Shown here piece after piece: positions 48,934 to 57,067 of a stretch of DNA of 64,000 nt. This stretch comes from Aedoeadaptatus nemausensis (GTDB lineage Bacteria > Bacillota > Clostridia > Tissierellales > Peptoniphilaceae), in assembly GCF_903819165.1 (NCBI RefSeq), contig NZ_CAIJCS010000019.1, positions 248,001-312,000 on the forward strand. The letters are read 5' to 3'. The first letter of the stretch is position 1. Each line of letters starts with the position of its first letter. Under the pieces are notes generated by a model. The model was not told where the DNA came from, ran no database searches, and was given only the letters and a program-made list of their open reading frames with translations. The translations under genes and the position numbers were made by a program.

Positions 48934-49629
48934 ATGATCACTGTTCATAATCTACATAAAAGTTACGGTTCGAAAACACAACGACTCCACGTTTTAAAAG
49001 GCATTACATTTTCACTCCCGGAGGGGTGTCTCGCCTGTTTATTGGGCCCGTCCGGATCAGGTAAGTCCACCTTGTTGAATATTTTAGGTGGCATCGAATC
49101 CATGGACGAAGGGGATATTATTGTGGCGGGAAATCATCTGGCGCCTATGAATAAAAAAGAGCTGGAACATTACCGTAGAAAACAATTAGGCTTTGTCTTT
49201 CAGTTTTATAATTTAGTGGAAAATTTAACCGTACGGGAGAATATCCTGACCGGCGCTTATCTTTCCGACGATCCTTTGGATGTGGATGCTTTAGCGGAGG
49301 AATTGGACATCGCCGATCAGCTCCATAAATTCCCCACGGAAATTTCCGGCGGCCAGGCACAGCGCGTTTCCATTGCCCGCGCCATGGCAAAAAAGCCCGC
49401 TCTCTTTATTTGCGACGAGCCCACCGGCGCCTTGGACTACGAAAGCGCTAAAAGCGTATTGCATTTGATTGAAGAACTGAATCGAAAATACAAAACCACC
49501 ATTATCATCGCCACACACAATGAAGCCATCGCCTCCATGTGTCACGTCGTCCTCCGCCTCCACGACGGCGGTTTAAAATCTTACGAAGAAAACGAACACA
49601 TTCTCTCCGCCGAGGAGGTGCAATGGTAA
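48934..49629 (+). CDS. ABC transporter ATP-binding protein (MacB/LolD-like)
   Basis: 231 residues. Walker A GPSGSGKSTLLN (near 37), signature ISGGQAQRVSIARAMAKK (near 138), Walker B ALFICDEPTGALD (near 158) and the switch His in IIATHNEAIA. The family pairs with FtsX-like permeases in lipoprotein or antimicrobial-peptide resistance (MacB, BceA) systems. An upstream in-frame start exists at 48904, but AAAGGAGG six bases before the ATG at 48934 (MITVHNLHKSYG) is preferred. It overlaps the permease gene by seven bases. Confidence 0.92.
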   Translation: MITVHNLHKSYGSKTQRLHVLKGITFSLPEGCLACLLGPSGSGKSTLLNILGGIESMDEGDIIVAGNHLAPMNKKELEHYRRKQLGFVFQFYNLVENLTVRENILTGAYLSDDPLDVDALAEELDIADQLHKFPTEISGGQAQRVSIARAMAKKPALFICDEPTGALDYESAKSVLHLIEELNRKYKTTIIIATHNEAIASMCHVVLRLHDGGLKSYEENEHILSAEEVQW

Positions 49630-51890
49630 TGAAAAACCCCATTCATCGACGGATTCCACGACTGTTTTTGAAAAAGCCCGGCGCCTACTTACCGCTGTTT
49701 TTCATTTCCCTTCTGACGGTGACCTTTGCATCTTCCTTTTTCATCAGCCAAAATTCCATTAAACCCCTTTACTATAAGGGGCTTCGGGAAAATAAAGTGG
49801 AAGACGGGCAATTTCTCATGGCCAATCCGATGACAAAAGAAAGGTCAGACGCCATTAAAAAACGAGATGTAGATCTCGCTAAGAATTTTTACAAAGATCT
49901 CACATGTCGCGTGCCGGGTGACGACGATACGCGGGAGAAAATTCTCCGTATCTTCGTCAATCGGGAAAAAATCAACACCGCCGCCATTCACGCCGGCCGC
50001 CTTCCCGCAGCGAAGGGTGAAATCGCCGTCGCCGCCAATTTTGCAAAAGCCGAAAATCTCGCCCCCGGAGACAAGCTGATTCTAAACGGCAAGGATTATA
50101 AGATCACGGCCTTGGTGGCCACGCCGGATTACTCCACGATTTTGAAAACCCAAGGGGATCTGGCAATGGATACGAAACATTTTTCCGTCGCCTTCGTCAC
50201 AGACGATGTGTTTGATTCCCTGAAGGAAAAAAATCATTACCTCTACTCTTATAGAAATCGCGAGCGCCTTTCGGAAGGAAAAGCCCGGGATCGATTTGAA
50301 GATATTCTCTCCGATGCCGAAAAATCCGGACCTATTTTAGGCGCCACCACTTTCTACGATAACCGCTGCATTCAATACTTTATCGACGACATGGGCGGCG
50401 ATGTGCCCATGATGACCATCACCCTCGTCATTCTCTTTATCTCTCTGGGGTTTATCAGCGCCCTTCAAACCCGCGGGCTGCTGCGGGAAGAGGCACCGGT
50501 CATCGGCACGCTCCTTTCCATGGGGTACGGAGCGAAAACATTAATTCGCCACTACAGCCTTGTGCCCACCTGCCTGGTTATTTTGTCGGGCATTTTCGGC
50601 AATATCCTCGCCTACACAAAAGGCTATACTCTTTACGCTGACCTATATTACACCTCTTATAATCTTCCACCCTTTGTTCCCATTCTTTCGTTGAAGGCCT
50701 TCGCCATTACCACCCTCATTCCCTTGGGTATTGTGTGGCTCGTCAATCGTATACTCCTTCTGCGCTACTTCCGTCTGTCGCCTCTACGCTTTTTACGGCG
50801 GGAATTTTACCACAAGAAAAGGAAGAACGCCCCGACATTCGACGGATTTTCCTTTAAGCGCGCCGCCCGCCTGCGCATCTTGTCTGAAAACCGCTTAAAT
50901 ATTTTCGCCCTCTTTTTCGGAATGTTTGTGGGAAATCTCCTGCTCCTCTTTTCCGTCGCCCTTGGCCCCATGTTCGACGACTATGCGGATTCCGTTAAAA
51001 AAGACATGAAATACAATTATACCTATCTTGTGAAGGCGGCCGACCCCGACGTTCACGGAGCTAAAGGGTTGAGTCTCACCATGGATTACAAAAAAGACAC
51101 TGAGAAAACACAACTCAATGTGCTGGGCCCCGATCAACATACGGCCTTTAGCGATGACTTGCCCTCATCTATGAAGCCACATGACGTGGTCATTTCCACA
51201 GGCCTCGCCCATCGAGATCACTTGAACATCGGCGATGCTATCGAGGTAAAACTTCCCGGCTCGAAATACTACAAAACATTACATGTCGCCGCCATAGCCC
51301 ACGACATTCACTCGATCCAAGCCCTTATGCCCATGGACAATCTCAACCGATTAATCGACAAAGACCCGGGGAATTTTAATCTCTACTGGTCCGATACGCC
51401 CTTAAAAATTAACGACGACCTGCTGATTACCACCATCGATCGTGATAAAACGGGAGCCTACTTGGAAGCTTTTCTGGAAAACTTCGACGGTGCCCTACGT
51501 ACCACCTGTATTTTGGCCATTGTTTTCTACTTTACTCTGGTCTACACCGTCAGCAAGCTGATCTTGGAAAAATCGCAAAAAGATATTTGCTACCTGAAAA
51601 TTTTCGGCTACGGAGACGGCGAAGTGGCCTCCATTTATTTACTGGGCATGACCATCGCCGTGGCTCTCTTTTATCCCTTGAGTCTCCCCATCTTCGATCG
51701 CCTTGTGCGCTATCTCTTCGCCCTTTCCATTTCTAAACTTTCCGTCTACATGGAACCCCACTTCGCCATGACGAGCTACCTTTACATTTACGCCCTCGAT
51801 CTTGCAGTCTTTGTCGCCGCCCAATGGTTGGGACGAAGGAAGATTAAGGCTTTAAATATGGTGGTAGAACTGAAAAAAGTCAGCGGCTAA
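49623..51890 (+). CDS. FtsX-like ABC permease, two-half type
   Basis: 755 residues with an N-terminal transmembrane segment (about 18-40), a large external domain (about 60-260), three C-terminal spans of the first FtsX block (about 280-390), then a second long soluble domain and a final four-span block near 650-740. This two-block layout is that of MacB/BceB-like permeases in which the extracytoplasmic domain holds substrates such as lipoproteins or peptides. The start is ATG at 49623 inside the end of the ATPase gene, with GAGGAGGTG before it. No two-component system lies nearby, so it is not a clear BceAB-type resistance module. Confidence 0.88.
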   Translation: MVMKNPIHRRIPRLFLKKPGAYLPLFFISLLTVTFASSFFISQNSIKPLYYKGLRENKVEDGQFLMANPMTKERSDAIKKRDVDLAKNFYKDLTCRVPGDDDTREKILRIFVNREKINTAAIHAGRLPAAKGEIAVAANFAKAENLAPGDKLILNGKDYKITALVATPDYSTILKTQGDLAMDTKHFSVAFVTDDVFDSLKEKNHYLYSYRNRERLSEGKARDRFEDILSDAEKSGPILGATTFYDNRCIQYFIDDMGGDVPMMTITLVILFISLGFISALQTRGLLREEAPVIGTLLSMGYGAKTLIRHYSLVPTCLVILSGIFGNILAYTKGYTLYADLYYTSYNLPPFVPILSLKAFAITTLIPLGIVWLVNRILLLRYFRLSPLRFLRREFYHKKRKNAPTFDGFSFKRAARLRILSENRLNIFALFFGMFVGNLLLLFSVALGPMFDDYADSVKKDMKYNYTYLVKAADPDVHGAKGLSLTMDYKKDTEKTQLNVLGPDQHTAFSDDLPSSMKPHDVVISTGLAHRDHLNIGDAIEVKLPGSKYYKTLHVAAIAHDIHSIQALMPMDNLNRLIDKDPGNFNLYWSDTPLKINDDLLITTIDRDKTGAYLEAFLENFDGALRTTCILAIVFYFTLVYTVSKLILEKSQKDICYLKIFGYGDGEVASIYLLGMTIAVALFYPLSLPIFDRLVRYLFALSISKLSVYMEPHFAMTSYLYIYALDLAVFVAAQWLGRRKIKALNMVVELKKVSG

Positions 51891-51919
51891 ATTACGTCTT
51901 TTTGTCAATTTGCCCATTA

Positions 51920-51946
51920 AAAAAAGCCCTCTCGGGGGCTTTTTCT
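51920..51946. terminator. Bidirectional terminator between the FtsX permease and the second SLH gene
   Basis: AAAAAGCCC/GGGCTTTTT hairpin with U-runs on both strands; it overlaps the SLH gene stop codon region. Confidence 0.85.
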
Positions 51947-52973
51947 ATTTTCCTACTTGTACCCAACGATCGACGTCCTTTTTGTTTTGTTTTTTCATTA
52001 CCCGATGGGTATTGGCGCCATCCAGCAAATCGTAATATGCCCAGTGATTCGGGCGCACGTCGATAAAGCTTATCATGCGATCCATGTGTGTGGCTTCTCG
52101 GAAACTTTCGGCTTTCGTATTCCTTCCTACTGCGCGGTTCAACATGGCCACAGCTTCCGCCCGCGTGACCCGGCGATTGGGATGGAATTTTCCGTCGCCG
52201 TAGCCGGAGATCCATCCGCTGTTATAGGCCCTTCCGATGGAGCGGCTCGCCCAGTGGCCGTAGCTGTCCTTAAAGGGATGATTCGTAGATTGGCTCGCAG
52301 GCATCAGGCGGCAGAGCATGGCGGCAAATTCCGCCCTCGTCATGCCGCGATTGGGATGGAATGTATTGTCCGGATAACCTCTCAAGACGCCCTTCCGACT
52401 CACGTGATCCACGGCGGCTGTGTACCAGCCATTTGAACAATCGCGAAAACCGCTTCTTCTCATTCTCTTAAAGCTCGTCCGACCGGTTTGCAGGCGGGCC
52501 ACCATCATGGCCACTTCCCCTCGGCTCACGACGGCATTGGGGTTCATGTAGTGGCGATGGCCGGAAATATAGGCGCGACGTTCGATGGTCGCCAAAGTTT
52601 CCGCCGGCGCCTTAAATTCGCCGTCCCGATCGTCCTTTGCCACGAGCACGTCGCCGATCTGAATGGCGCGGGTCAGCGTAATTTGAAAGTGTCCGTTTTC
52701 GTCGCTGGTGCCACTTCCGATGACGACGGATTTTTCGTCGTAAATGGTTACATTGGCGTTCGGCGCACTGAAACCCGTCACCGATCGACTTCCTGTAAGA
52801 ATGGGATCCATAAATACCCCGTGAGGTTTCTCTTTTTCTACGGCAAGCTCGCGGGAAATGGTAATCTCACCGGTCTTCACTTCATTTTCGGTACCTACAC
52901 TTTCCATATCCGTTGCCAAGACGGGCGTCGTCCAGAGCAAAAGGCAAACTATTGCCGCACTTAACCTTTTCAT
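51945..52973 (-). CDS. Basic SLH-domain protein with Ig-like region
   Basis: 342 residues, exported (signal peptide MKRLSAAIVCLLLWTTPVLA, cleaving near residue 20). An Ig-like segment (about 55-115, VTGFSAPNANVTIYDEKS and IGSGTSDENGHF) mirrors the IGSG...NGTF segment of the other SLH protein at 36.3 kb. Three SLH repeats follow (about 140-200, 200-262, 265-330) with GYPDNTFHPNRGMTRAEFAA and GYGDGKFHPNRRVTRAEAVA. The SLH part is unusually rich in Arg, His and Lys and so very basic. Likely wall-bound structural protein; function unknown. Confidence 0.88.
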   Translation of the reverse strand: MKRLSAAIVCLLLWTTPVLATDMESVGTENEVKTGEITISRELAVEKEKPHGVFMDPILTGSRSVTGFSAPNANVTIYDEKSVVIGSGTSDENGHFQITLTRAIQIGDVLVAKDDRDGEFKAPAETLATIERRAYISGHRHYMNPNAVVSRGEVAMMVARLQTGRTSFKRMRRSGFRDCSNGWYTAAVDHVSRKGVLRGYPDNTFHPNRGMTRAEFAAMLCRLMPASQSTNHPFKDSYGHWASRSIGRAYNSGWISGYGDGKFHPNRRVTRAEAVAMLNRAVGRNTKAESFREATHMDRMISFIDVRPNHWAYYDLLDGANTHRVMKKQNKKDVDRWVQVGK

Positions 52974-52982
52974 AAGCCCTCC

Positions 52983-53414
52983 TTATGCGTCTTCTTCGAT
53001 GACGGTGTATCCTTCCAAATCGGGAGTTTCCACTTCCTCTTTCTGTGGCTTTTTCCATTGGCGATACCGGGCGATCTCTTCAGATAATCTGGAAATTACG
53101 TAGACGAGAACGCCGAGATCGTCGGCAAAGCCGATGCCGAATATAAAATCGGGGACGATGTCCATGGGATTGACGAGATATAAAAGACCGGCCACGATCA
53201 TGATCACATTCTTCTTGCCGAGCCCCTTGTAACGTCCCTTCACCGTGTCCTTCACCATGTTGATGAGAAGCACCGCCTCCGATTGCACTTCGGAAAATTT
53301 TTTCTTTCCCCTTATAAGGGAAAAACTGTCCTTGGCCAATCGTTCCATCCGCTCGGGATCGGATATGATCCTCTGCGCACGATGAGATTTGCTGTTAAGT
53401 ATGGATTCCCACAT
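52983..53414 (-). CDS. DUF1232 (YkvA-like) protein
   Basis: 143 residues. The DUF1232 core IVAGLLYLVNPMDIVPDFIFG (about 73-93) carries the NPxDxxPDF motif, followed by a short hydrophobic segment. The family is widespread and of unknown function. It is upstream of the SLH gene by nine bases and downstream of pyrE by nine bases, so a pyrF-pyrE-DUF1232-SLH readthrough is possible; the functional link is not obvious. Confidence 0.85.
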   Translation of the reverse strand: MWESILNSKSHRAQRIISDPERMERLAKDSFSLIRGKKKFSEVQSEAVLLINMVKDTVKGRYKGLGKKNVIMIVAGLLYLVNPMDIVPDFIFGIGFADDLGVLVYVISRLSEEIARYRQWKKPQKEEVETPDLEGYTVIEEDA

Positions 53415-53423
53415 AGTAACCTC

Positions 53424-54050
53424 CTAGTGAATCCAGCTGCTGTCGTAGGGATCTTGACGCCACATATTGAGGCGATCCCGCTCTTCTTCGGTGAGTTTTC
53501 CGCTCTCCACCGCCACGTCGGCCAGTTCCGGGAAATTGGCGAGAGAAACGTAGTTAAAGCCCGACGACTTAAAGTTCTCCTCGGCCACTTTTAAATCGTA
53601 GCTGAAAATGGCCACGATGCCGAGGACTTCCAGCCCTTCCGCTTCACAAGCCTTAGCGGCGTCGATGGAGCTGCCTCCCGTGGAGAAAAGGTCTTCGATG
53701 ACGACGACCTTCTCTCCTTTTTTAAAGGCACCTTCGATGCGCTTGTTCTTCCCGTGGTCTTTCGCCTTCCCGCGAATAAAGCCCGAGGGTTTATTTAAAA
53801 TCCATGATACATAGGACGCGTGGGGAATGCCTGCCGTCGCCGTGCCTAGAATCCCTTCGGCTTCGGGGAAATGTTTTTCTACAAGTTCGGCTAAGCCTTC
53901 TTCGATGATCTTTCGCTCCTCGGGATAGGAAAGAATCAGGCGATTATCGCAGTAAATCGGGCTCTTGATTCCCGACGCCCAAGTGTAAGGCTCGTTGGGC
54001 GAAAGGCTGACGGCGCCGATCTTAAGTAAAATATCGCAAACAGATTTCAT
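53424..54050 (-). CDS. pyrE: Orotate phosphoribosyltransferase
   Basis: Joins orotate and PRPP to give orotidine 5'-monophosphate. 208 residues. The PRPP-binding motif is KVVVIEDLFSTGGSSIDAA (about 113-131), with YCDNRLILSYPEER (near 33) and GTATAGIPHASYVSW (near 69) as other conserved blocks. The start overlaps the end of pyrF by four bases (ATGA), so the pair is coupled. Its substrate path is shared with pyrB at the left edge of the window. Confidence 0.95.
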   Translation of the reverse strand: MKSVCDILLKIGAVSLSPNEPYTWASGIKSPIYCDNRLILSYPEERKIIEEGLAELVEKHFPEAEGILGTATAGIPHASYVSWILNKPSGFIRGKAKDHGKNKRIEGAFKKGEKVVVIEDLFSTGGSSIDAAKACEAEGLEVLGIVAIFSYDLKVAEENFKSSGFNYVSLANFPELADVAVESGKLTEEERDRLNMWRQDPYDSSWIH

Positions 54051-54760
54051 TCATTACCTCCTAAAAAATCACGTCGAATAGTGCGGTAAGCGCTTAAGGG
54101 ATCCTCCGCTTTTGTAATGGGACGACCTACGACGATAAAATCGACGCCTATTTTCCGCGCATCTTCCGGCGTAACCACCCTCTTTTGATCCCCGGCACTC
54201 GCCCCCTTCGGGCGAATGCCCGGGCATACGAGGGGGAAAGGAGAGTCGATGGTCTTCCTCAAATACTCCCCTTCCATGGCCGAGGAGACGATGCCGTCGC
54301 AGCCGGCGGAAAGGGCCATTTCAGCAAGCCCCTCTACGGTTTCTTCTACGCTTCGGCTCTCGCCGAGGAGCGCCTCTTTACGCCCTTCGTCGGAAAAGGA
54401 GGTAAGCACCGTCACCCCGAGAAGAATGGGAGGATGCTCTAAATCTTTTACCGCTTCTTTCGCGCGGGCGAACATTTCCCGCCCGCCCGATGCGTGGAGC
54501 GTAAGCATATCGACGCCTAAACCTTTGAGGGAGTTCACGGCCCCCGCCACCGTATTGGGAATATCGTGGAGTTTTAAATCTAAAAAGACCCGATAGCCTT
54601 CCGCCTTCAGTTTCTTTACAAATTCCGGACCGGCGGCGTAAAAGAGTTCCATGCCTACTTTGACGAAGGGTTTTTCTTCTAAAGATTTAAAGCCTCCTAA
54701 AAACGTCCACGCCTTTTCCTCCGATGGAAAATCCAGGGCGATAATAAGATCAGATTTCAT
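54047..54760 (-). CDS. pyrF: Orotidine 5'-phosphate decarboxylase
   Basis: Makes UMP from OMP. 237 residues, the TIM-barrel type I class. Catalytic Lys/Asp network in FLDLKLHDIPNTVAGAV (about 59-75), IIALDFPSEEKAW at the N terminus, and the phosphate-site DFIVVGRPITKAEDP near 207. Followed by pyrE with a four-base overlap. Promoter TTTACC (54820-54825)/17/TATACT (54797-54802); AAGGAGCG precedes the ATG. Confidence 0.95.
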   Translation of the reverse strand: MKSDLIIALDFPSEEKAWTFLGGFKSLEEKPFVKVGMELFYAAGPEFVKKLKAEGYRVFLDLKLHDIPNTVAGAVNSLKGLGVDMLTLHASGGREMFARAKEAVKDLEHPPILLGVTVLTSFSDEGRKEALLGESRSVEETVEGLAEMALSAGCDGIVSSAMEGEYLRKTIDSPFPLVCPGIRPKGASAGDQKRVVTPEDARKIGVDFIVVGRPITKAEDPLSAYRTIRRDFLGGNE

Positions 54761-54796
54761 GCAGCGCTCCTTTTTAATCCTTGTTTCTTTTCATTT

Positions 54797-54825
54797 AGTA
54801 TATACCGAAATACCCCATGGGTAAA
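54797..54825 (-). promoter_or_regulatory. Promoter of pyrF-pyrE
   Basis: Minus-strand TTTACC (54820-54825), 17-base spacer, TATACT (54797-54802). No attenuator hairpin lies in the roughly 30-base leader, unlike pyrB. Confidence 0.6.
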
Positions 54826-54841
54826 ACCGTAAAAAGTTAAG

Positions 54842-54872
54842 TAAAAGAAAAGACGCCCCGAAGGGCGCCGTC
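54842..54872 (-). terminator. Terminator after the TM-anchored alpha/beta hydrolase gene
   Basis: Minus-strand GACG-GCCC/GGGC-CGTC hairpin (two-base bulge, TTCG loop) with a TTTTCTTTT tail, about 77 bases after the stop codon. Confidence 0.75.
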
Positions 54873-54949
54873 AGATATCACTATAAATTAAGGTCGGAAT
54901 CGTCCCCGAGGGACGAACCGTAAGCTGTTATGGTCGATGGCAGGTCGGC

Positions 54950-55891
54950 TTATTGGAAATATTGATCCAAAAAATCGCCTACCGTCTTCATATACTCACC
55001 ATTCTTTCTATAAGGGTATGTGGCATGTTTGTAGCCGGTTACTGTCTCCATTTTCTTTTGATCGTGGCTTACGGCGGAGAATAAATCATTCGCCATGGAA
55101 GGCGGCGTCAGCTTGTCGTCTTTTGAATTCGTAATTAAGACAGGTTTCGAGATCTTTTTCATAGCGCGAACGCCGTCCATATCCTTGAAGGACACGCCGA
55201 TCTTAAACTTTGAATAAAGACTTCCCGTCGCCGATAGATAGTCTATGGGAATGTTCTGACTTTCGGCAATGGACGCCATTTCATTTTCTATCATAACGCG
55301 CCCGTCGGAGACCGGCGAATCCAGTATAAGGCAATCGATTAGAGAATCGTCTTCTCCCGCCGCCAGAACGGCCGTAAGAGCTCCCATGGATTCGCCCCAT
55401 AAGGCCACCTTGCCGCCTTTGTAGGCGGGGGCAATATAATTTAAGATCGCCAGAGCATCTCGGGATTCCAAAACCCCGAAGGTATTATATTCTTTTTGAT
55501 TCTCCCCGGAGTTTCGTTGGTCATAAGCTAGTACATCGAAACCTTTTTGTAAAAAGCCTTCCATAAGAGGAGCCAAAGTTTCTTTGGTTCCGCCCATGCC
55601 GTGAACCATACATACGACATTTTTGTTGCCCGCTTTTTTTATATAGAGAGCCGGAATCCGGGATGAATCCTCGGGATCTTCAATTTGAAGTTCTTTCACC
55701 TCATACTTGTTTTTAAGTTCACCGATCCGCTCTATAAAACCCTTCGAATTTTTTACCGTTTCCTCTCTGCTGACCGCATTGGAAAAGCCGTCGAATACCT
55801 GTCCCCCGATATAGAAAGAAAAACCTGTAAAGGCAATTAAAACGACGATGAGTACGATGATGACAGCTCTTAATACCTTATTCATAGCCAC
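54950..55891 (-). CDS. Membrane-anchored alpha/beta hydrolase
   Basis: 313 residues. An N-terminal transmembrane helix (about 8-28) places the catalytic domain outside the cell. The nucleophile elbow is GESMG (near 168), the oxyanion region VHGMGGTKE (near 94-102) precedes it, and a terminal His is in TGYKHATYPYRK. DQRNSGENQ marks the family common in Firmicutes. Substrate unknown. It is followed by a terminator about 80 bases downstream and preceded, four bases away, by the Mrp-like ATPase gene. Confidence 0.88.
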   Translation of the reverse strand: MAMNKVLRAVIIVLIVVLIAFTGFSFYIGGQVFDGFSNAVSREETVKNSKGFIERIGELKNKYEVKELQIEDPEDSSRIPALYIKKAGNKNVVCMVHGMGGTKETLAPLMEGFLQKGFDVLAYDQRNSGENQKEYNTFGVLESRDALAILNYIAPAYKGGKVALWGESMGALTAVLAAGEDDSLIDCLILDSPVSDGRVMIENEMASIAESQNIPIDYLSATGSLYSKFKIGVSFKDMDGVRAMKKISKPVLITNSKDDKLTPPSMANDLFSAVSHDQKKMETVTGYKHATYPYRKNGEYMKTVGDFLDQYFQ

Positions 55892-55895
55892 CTTT

Positions 55896-56672
55896 TTATT
55901 TGAATTTTTCCACCTTGTCGCCGATGGTCTTTAATCCCTCGTTTTCATAAAATTCAATACTGCTCCGGTCCGCCGCTTCGGCAAGTTTCGGATCGATGGG
56001 AAGGCCGCCTAAATAGGGAATGCCTTTCTCCTCGGCGATGGCTTTCGTCTTGCTTTCGCCGAAAATATCGTAGCGCACACCGGTGTCCGGCGCGATAAAG
56101 TACTGCATGTTTTCCACAATGCCTACCACGGGAATGCCCATCATCTTCGCCATTTTAAGGGCTTTTTCTACGATCATGGCCACTAAATCCTGAGGCGAGG
56201 TGACGATGATAATCCCGTCGATGGACATGGTTTGGAACACCGTAAGGGCTACATCCCCGGTTCCCGGCGGCATATCCACGAAGAGATAATCCTTCTCTCC
56301 CCAATAAACATCGCTCCAGAAGGTGGTGAGCATATTTCCCACTACGGGCGCCCGCCAAAGCACCGGGTCCGTCGGGGAATCCAGAATCAGATTCACGCTC
56401 ATAACATCGATGCCCGTAGAGGTCTTAATGGGGCGAATGCCCTTTTCCGTTTGAAAGACCTGCTCGTCGGCGCCGAAAATTTTCGGGATGGAGGGGCCTA
56501 AAATATCCGCATCCAATACGCCGACGCTATGGCCCCGGCGACGCATTTCAGAGGCCATAAGCCCGGTCACCATAGATTTCCCCACGCCGCCCTTGCCGCT
56601 CAACACGGCGATGGTGTGTTTTATCTTCGAGTGTTCGTTTAAAGGTTTTTTAAGTGATTGTTTTTTCTCCAT
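55896..56672 (-). CDS. Mrp/NBP35-family ATPase without the CxxC motif
   Basis: 258 residues. The deviant Walker A LSGKGGVGKSMVTG (about 24-37), the DADILGPSIPKIFG switch (near 52) and MPPGTGDVALT place it with Mrp/ApbC, which carries and transfers iron-sulfur clusters. In those proteins a CxxC pair just before the IFG segment binds the cluster between two subunits. Here the corresponding segment is NMQYFIAPDTGVRYDIFG, with Ala and Thr where the cysteines should be, and the protein has no cysteine. Cluster binding in the canonical way is thus unlikely; an ATPase with another role is more plausible. Neighbours are an MTH1187-family protein and an alpha/beta hydrolase. Confidence 0.85.
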   Translation of the reverse strand: MEKKQSLKKPLNEHSKIKHTIAVLSGKGGVGKSMVTGLMASEMRRRGHSVGVLDADILGPSIPKIFGADEQVFQTEKGIRPIKTSTGIDVMSVNLILDSPTDPVLWRAPVVGNMLTTFWSDVYWGEKDYLFVDMPPGTGDVALTVFQTMSIDGIIIVTSPQDLVAMIVEKALKMAKMMGIPVVGIVENMQYFIAPDTGVRYDIFGESKTKAIAEEKGIPYLGGLPIDPKLAEAADRSSIEFYENEGLKTIGDKVEKFK

Positions 56673-56684
56673 AATACTTCCTAA

Positions 56685-56999
56685 CTACTTTTCAGAATTC
56701 ATGACCTTATCCATAACGGAATTGATCTTTTGATCCAGATTGCCCTTCTTGTCTCGTCGATCGTCGATTTTAACCACCGAATAGACACGGTCGGCGCCGG
56801 ATTCAAAGACGGCCTCCTGCATTTTCCGCACGCAGGCGAAGAGCTCGTCGATGTCCCCTTCCAAGACGGTGCCCATGGGATTGAGACGAATTTCGACCTT
56901 GTCATTATCTTTGACGGCATCGTATGCTGCTGCCACATAGGGACTGCAGGAAGTGGATTCCGTTCCGATGGGAATAAGTGTAAGTTCTACAACGGCCAT
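56685..56999 (-). CDS. MTH1187/YqgV-family thiamine-binding-like protein
   Basis: 104 residues, ferredoxin-like fold. VELTLIPIGTESTSCSPYVA (about 4-23) and LNPMGTVLEGDIDELFACV (about 40-58) are typical of UPF0045/MTH1187 proteins, some of which bind thiamine or hydroxymethylpyrimidine. A longer frame begins at 57035, but GGAGG before the ATG at 56999 (MAVVELT) is preferred. The gene is 12 bases upstream of the Mrp-like ATPase. Confidence 0.85.
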   Translation of the reverse strand: MAVVELTLIPIGTESTSCSPYVAAAYDAVKDNDKVEIRLNPMGTVLEGDIDELFACVRKMQEAVFESGADRVYSVVKIDDRRDKKGNLDQKINSVMDKVMNSEK

Positions 57000-57067
57000 A
57001 TTAACCTCCAAAAATTTCTCGCGACGAACTGTCACGCTGATGTTTTCGCGTTTAAAATCGTGCTCTA

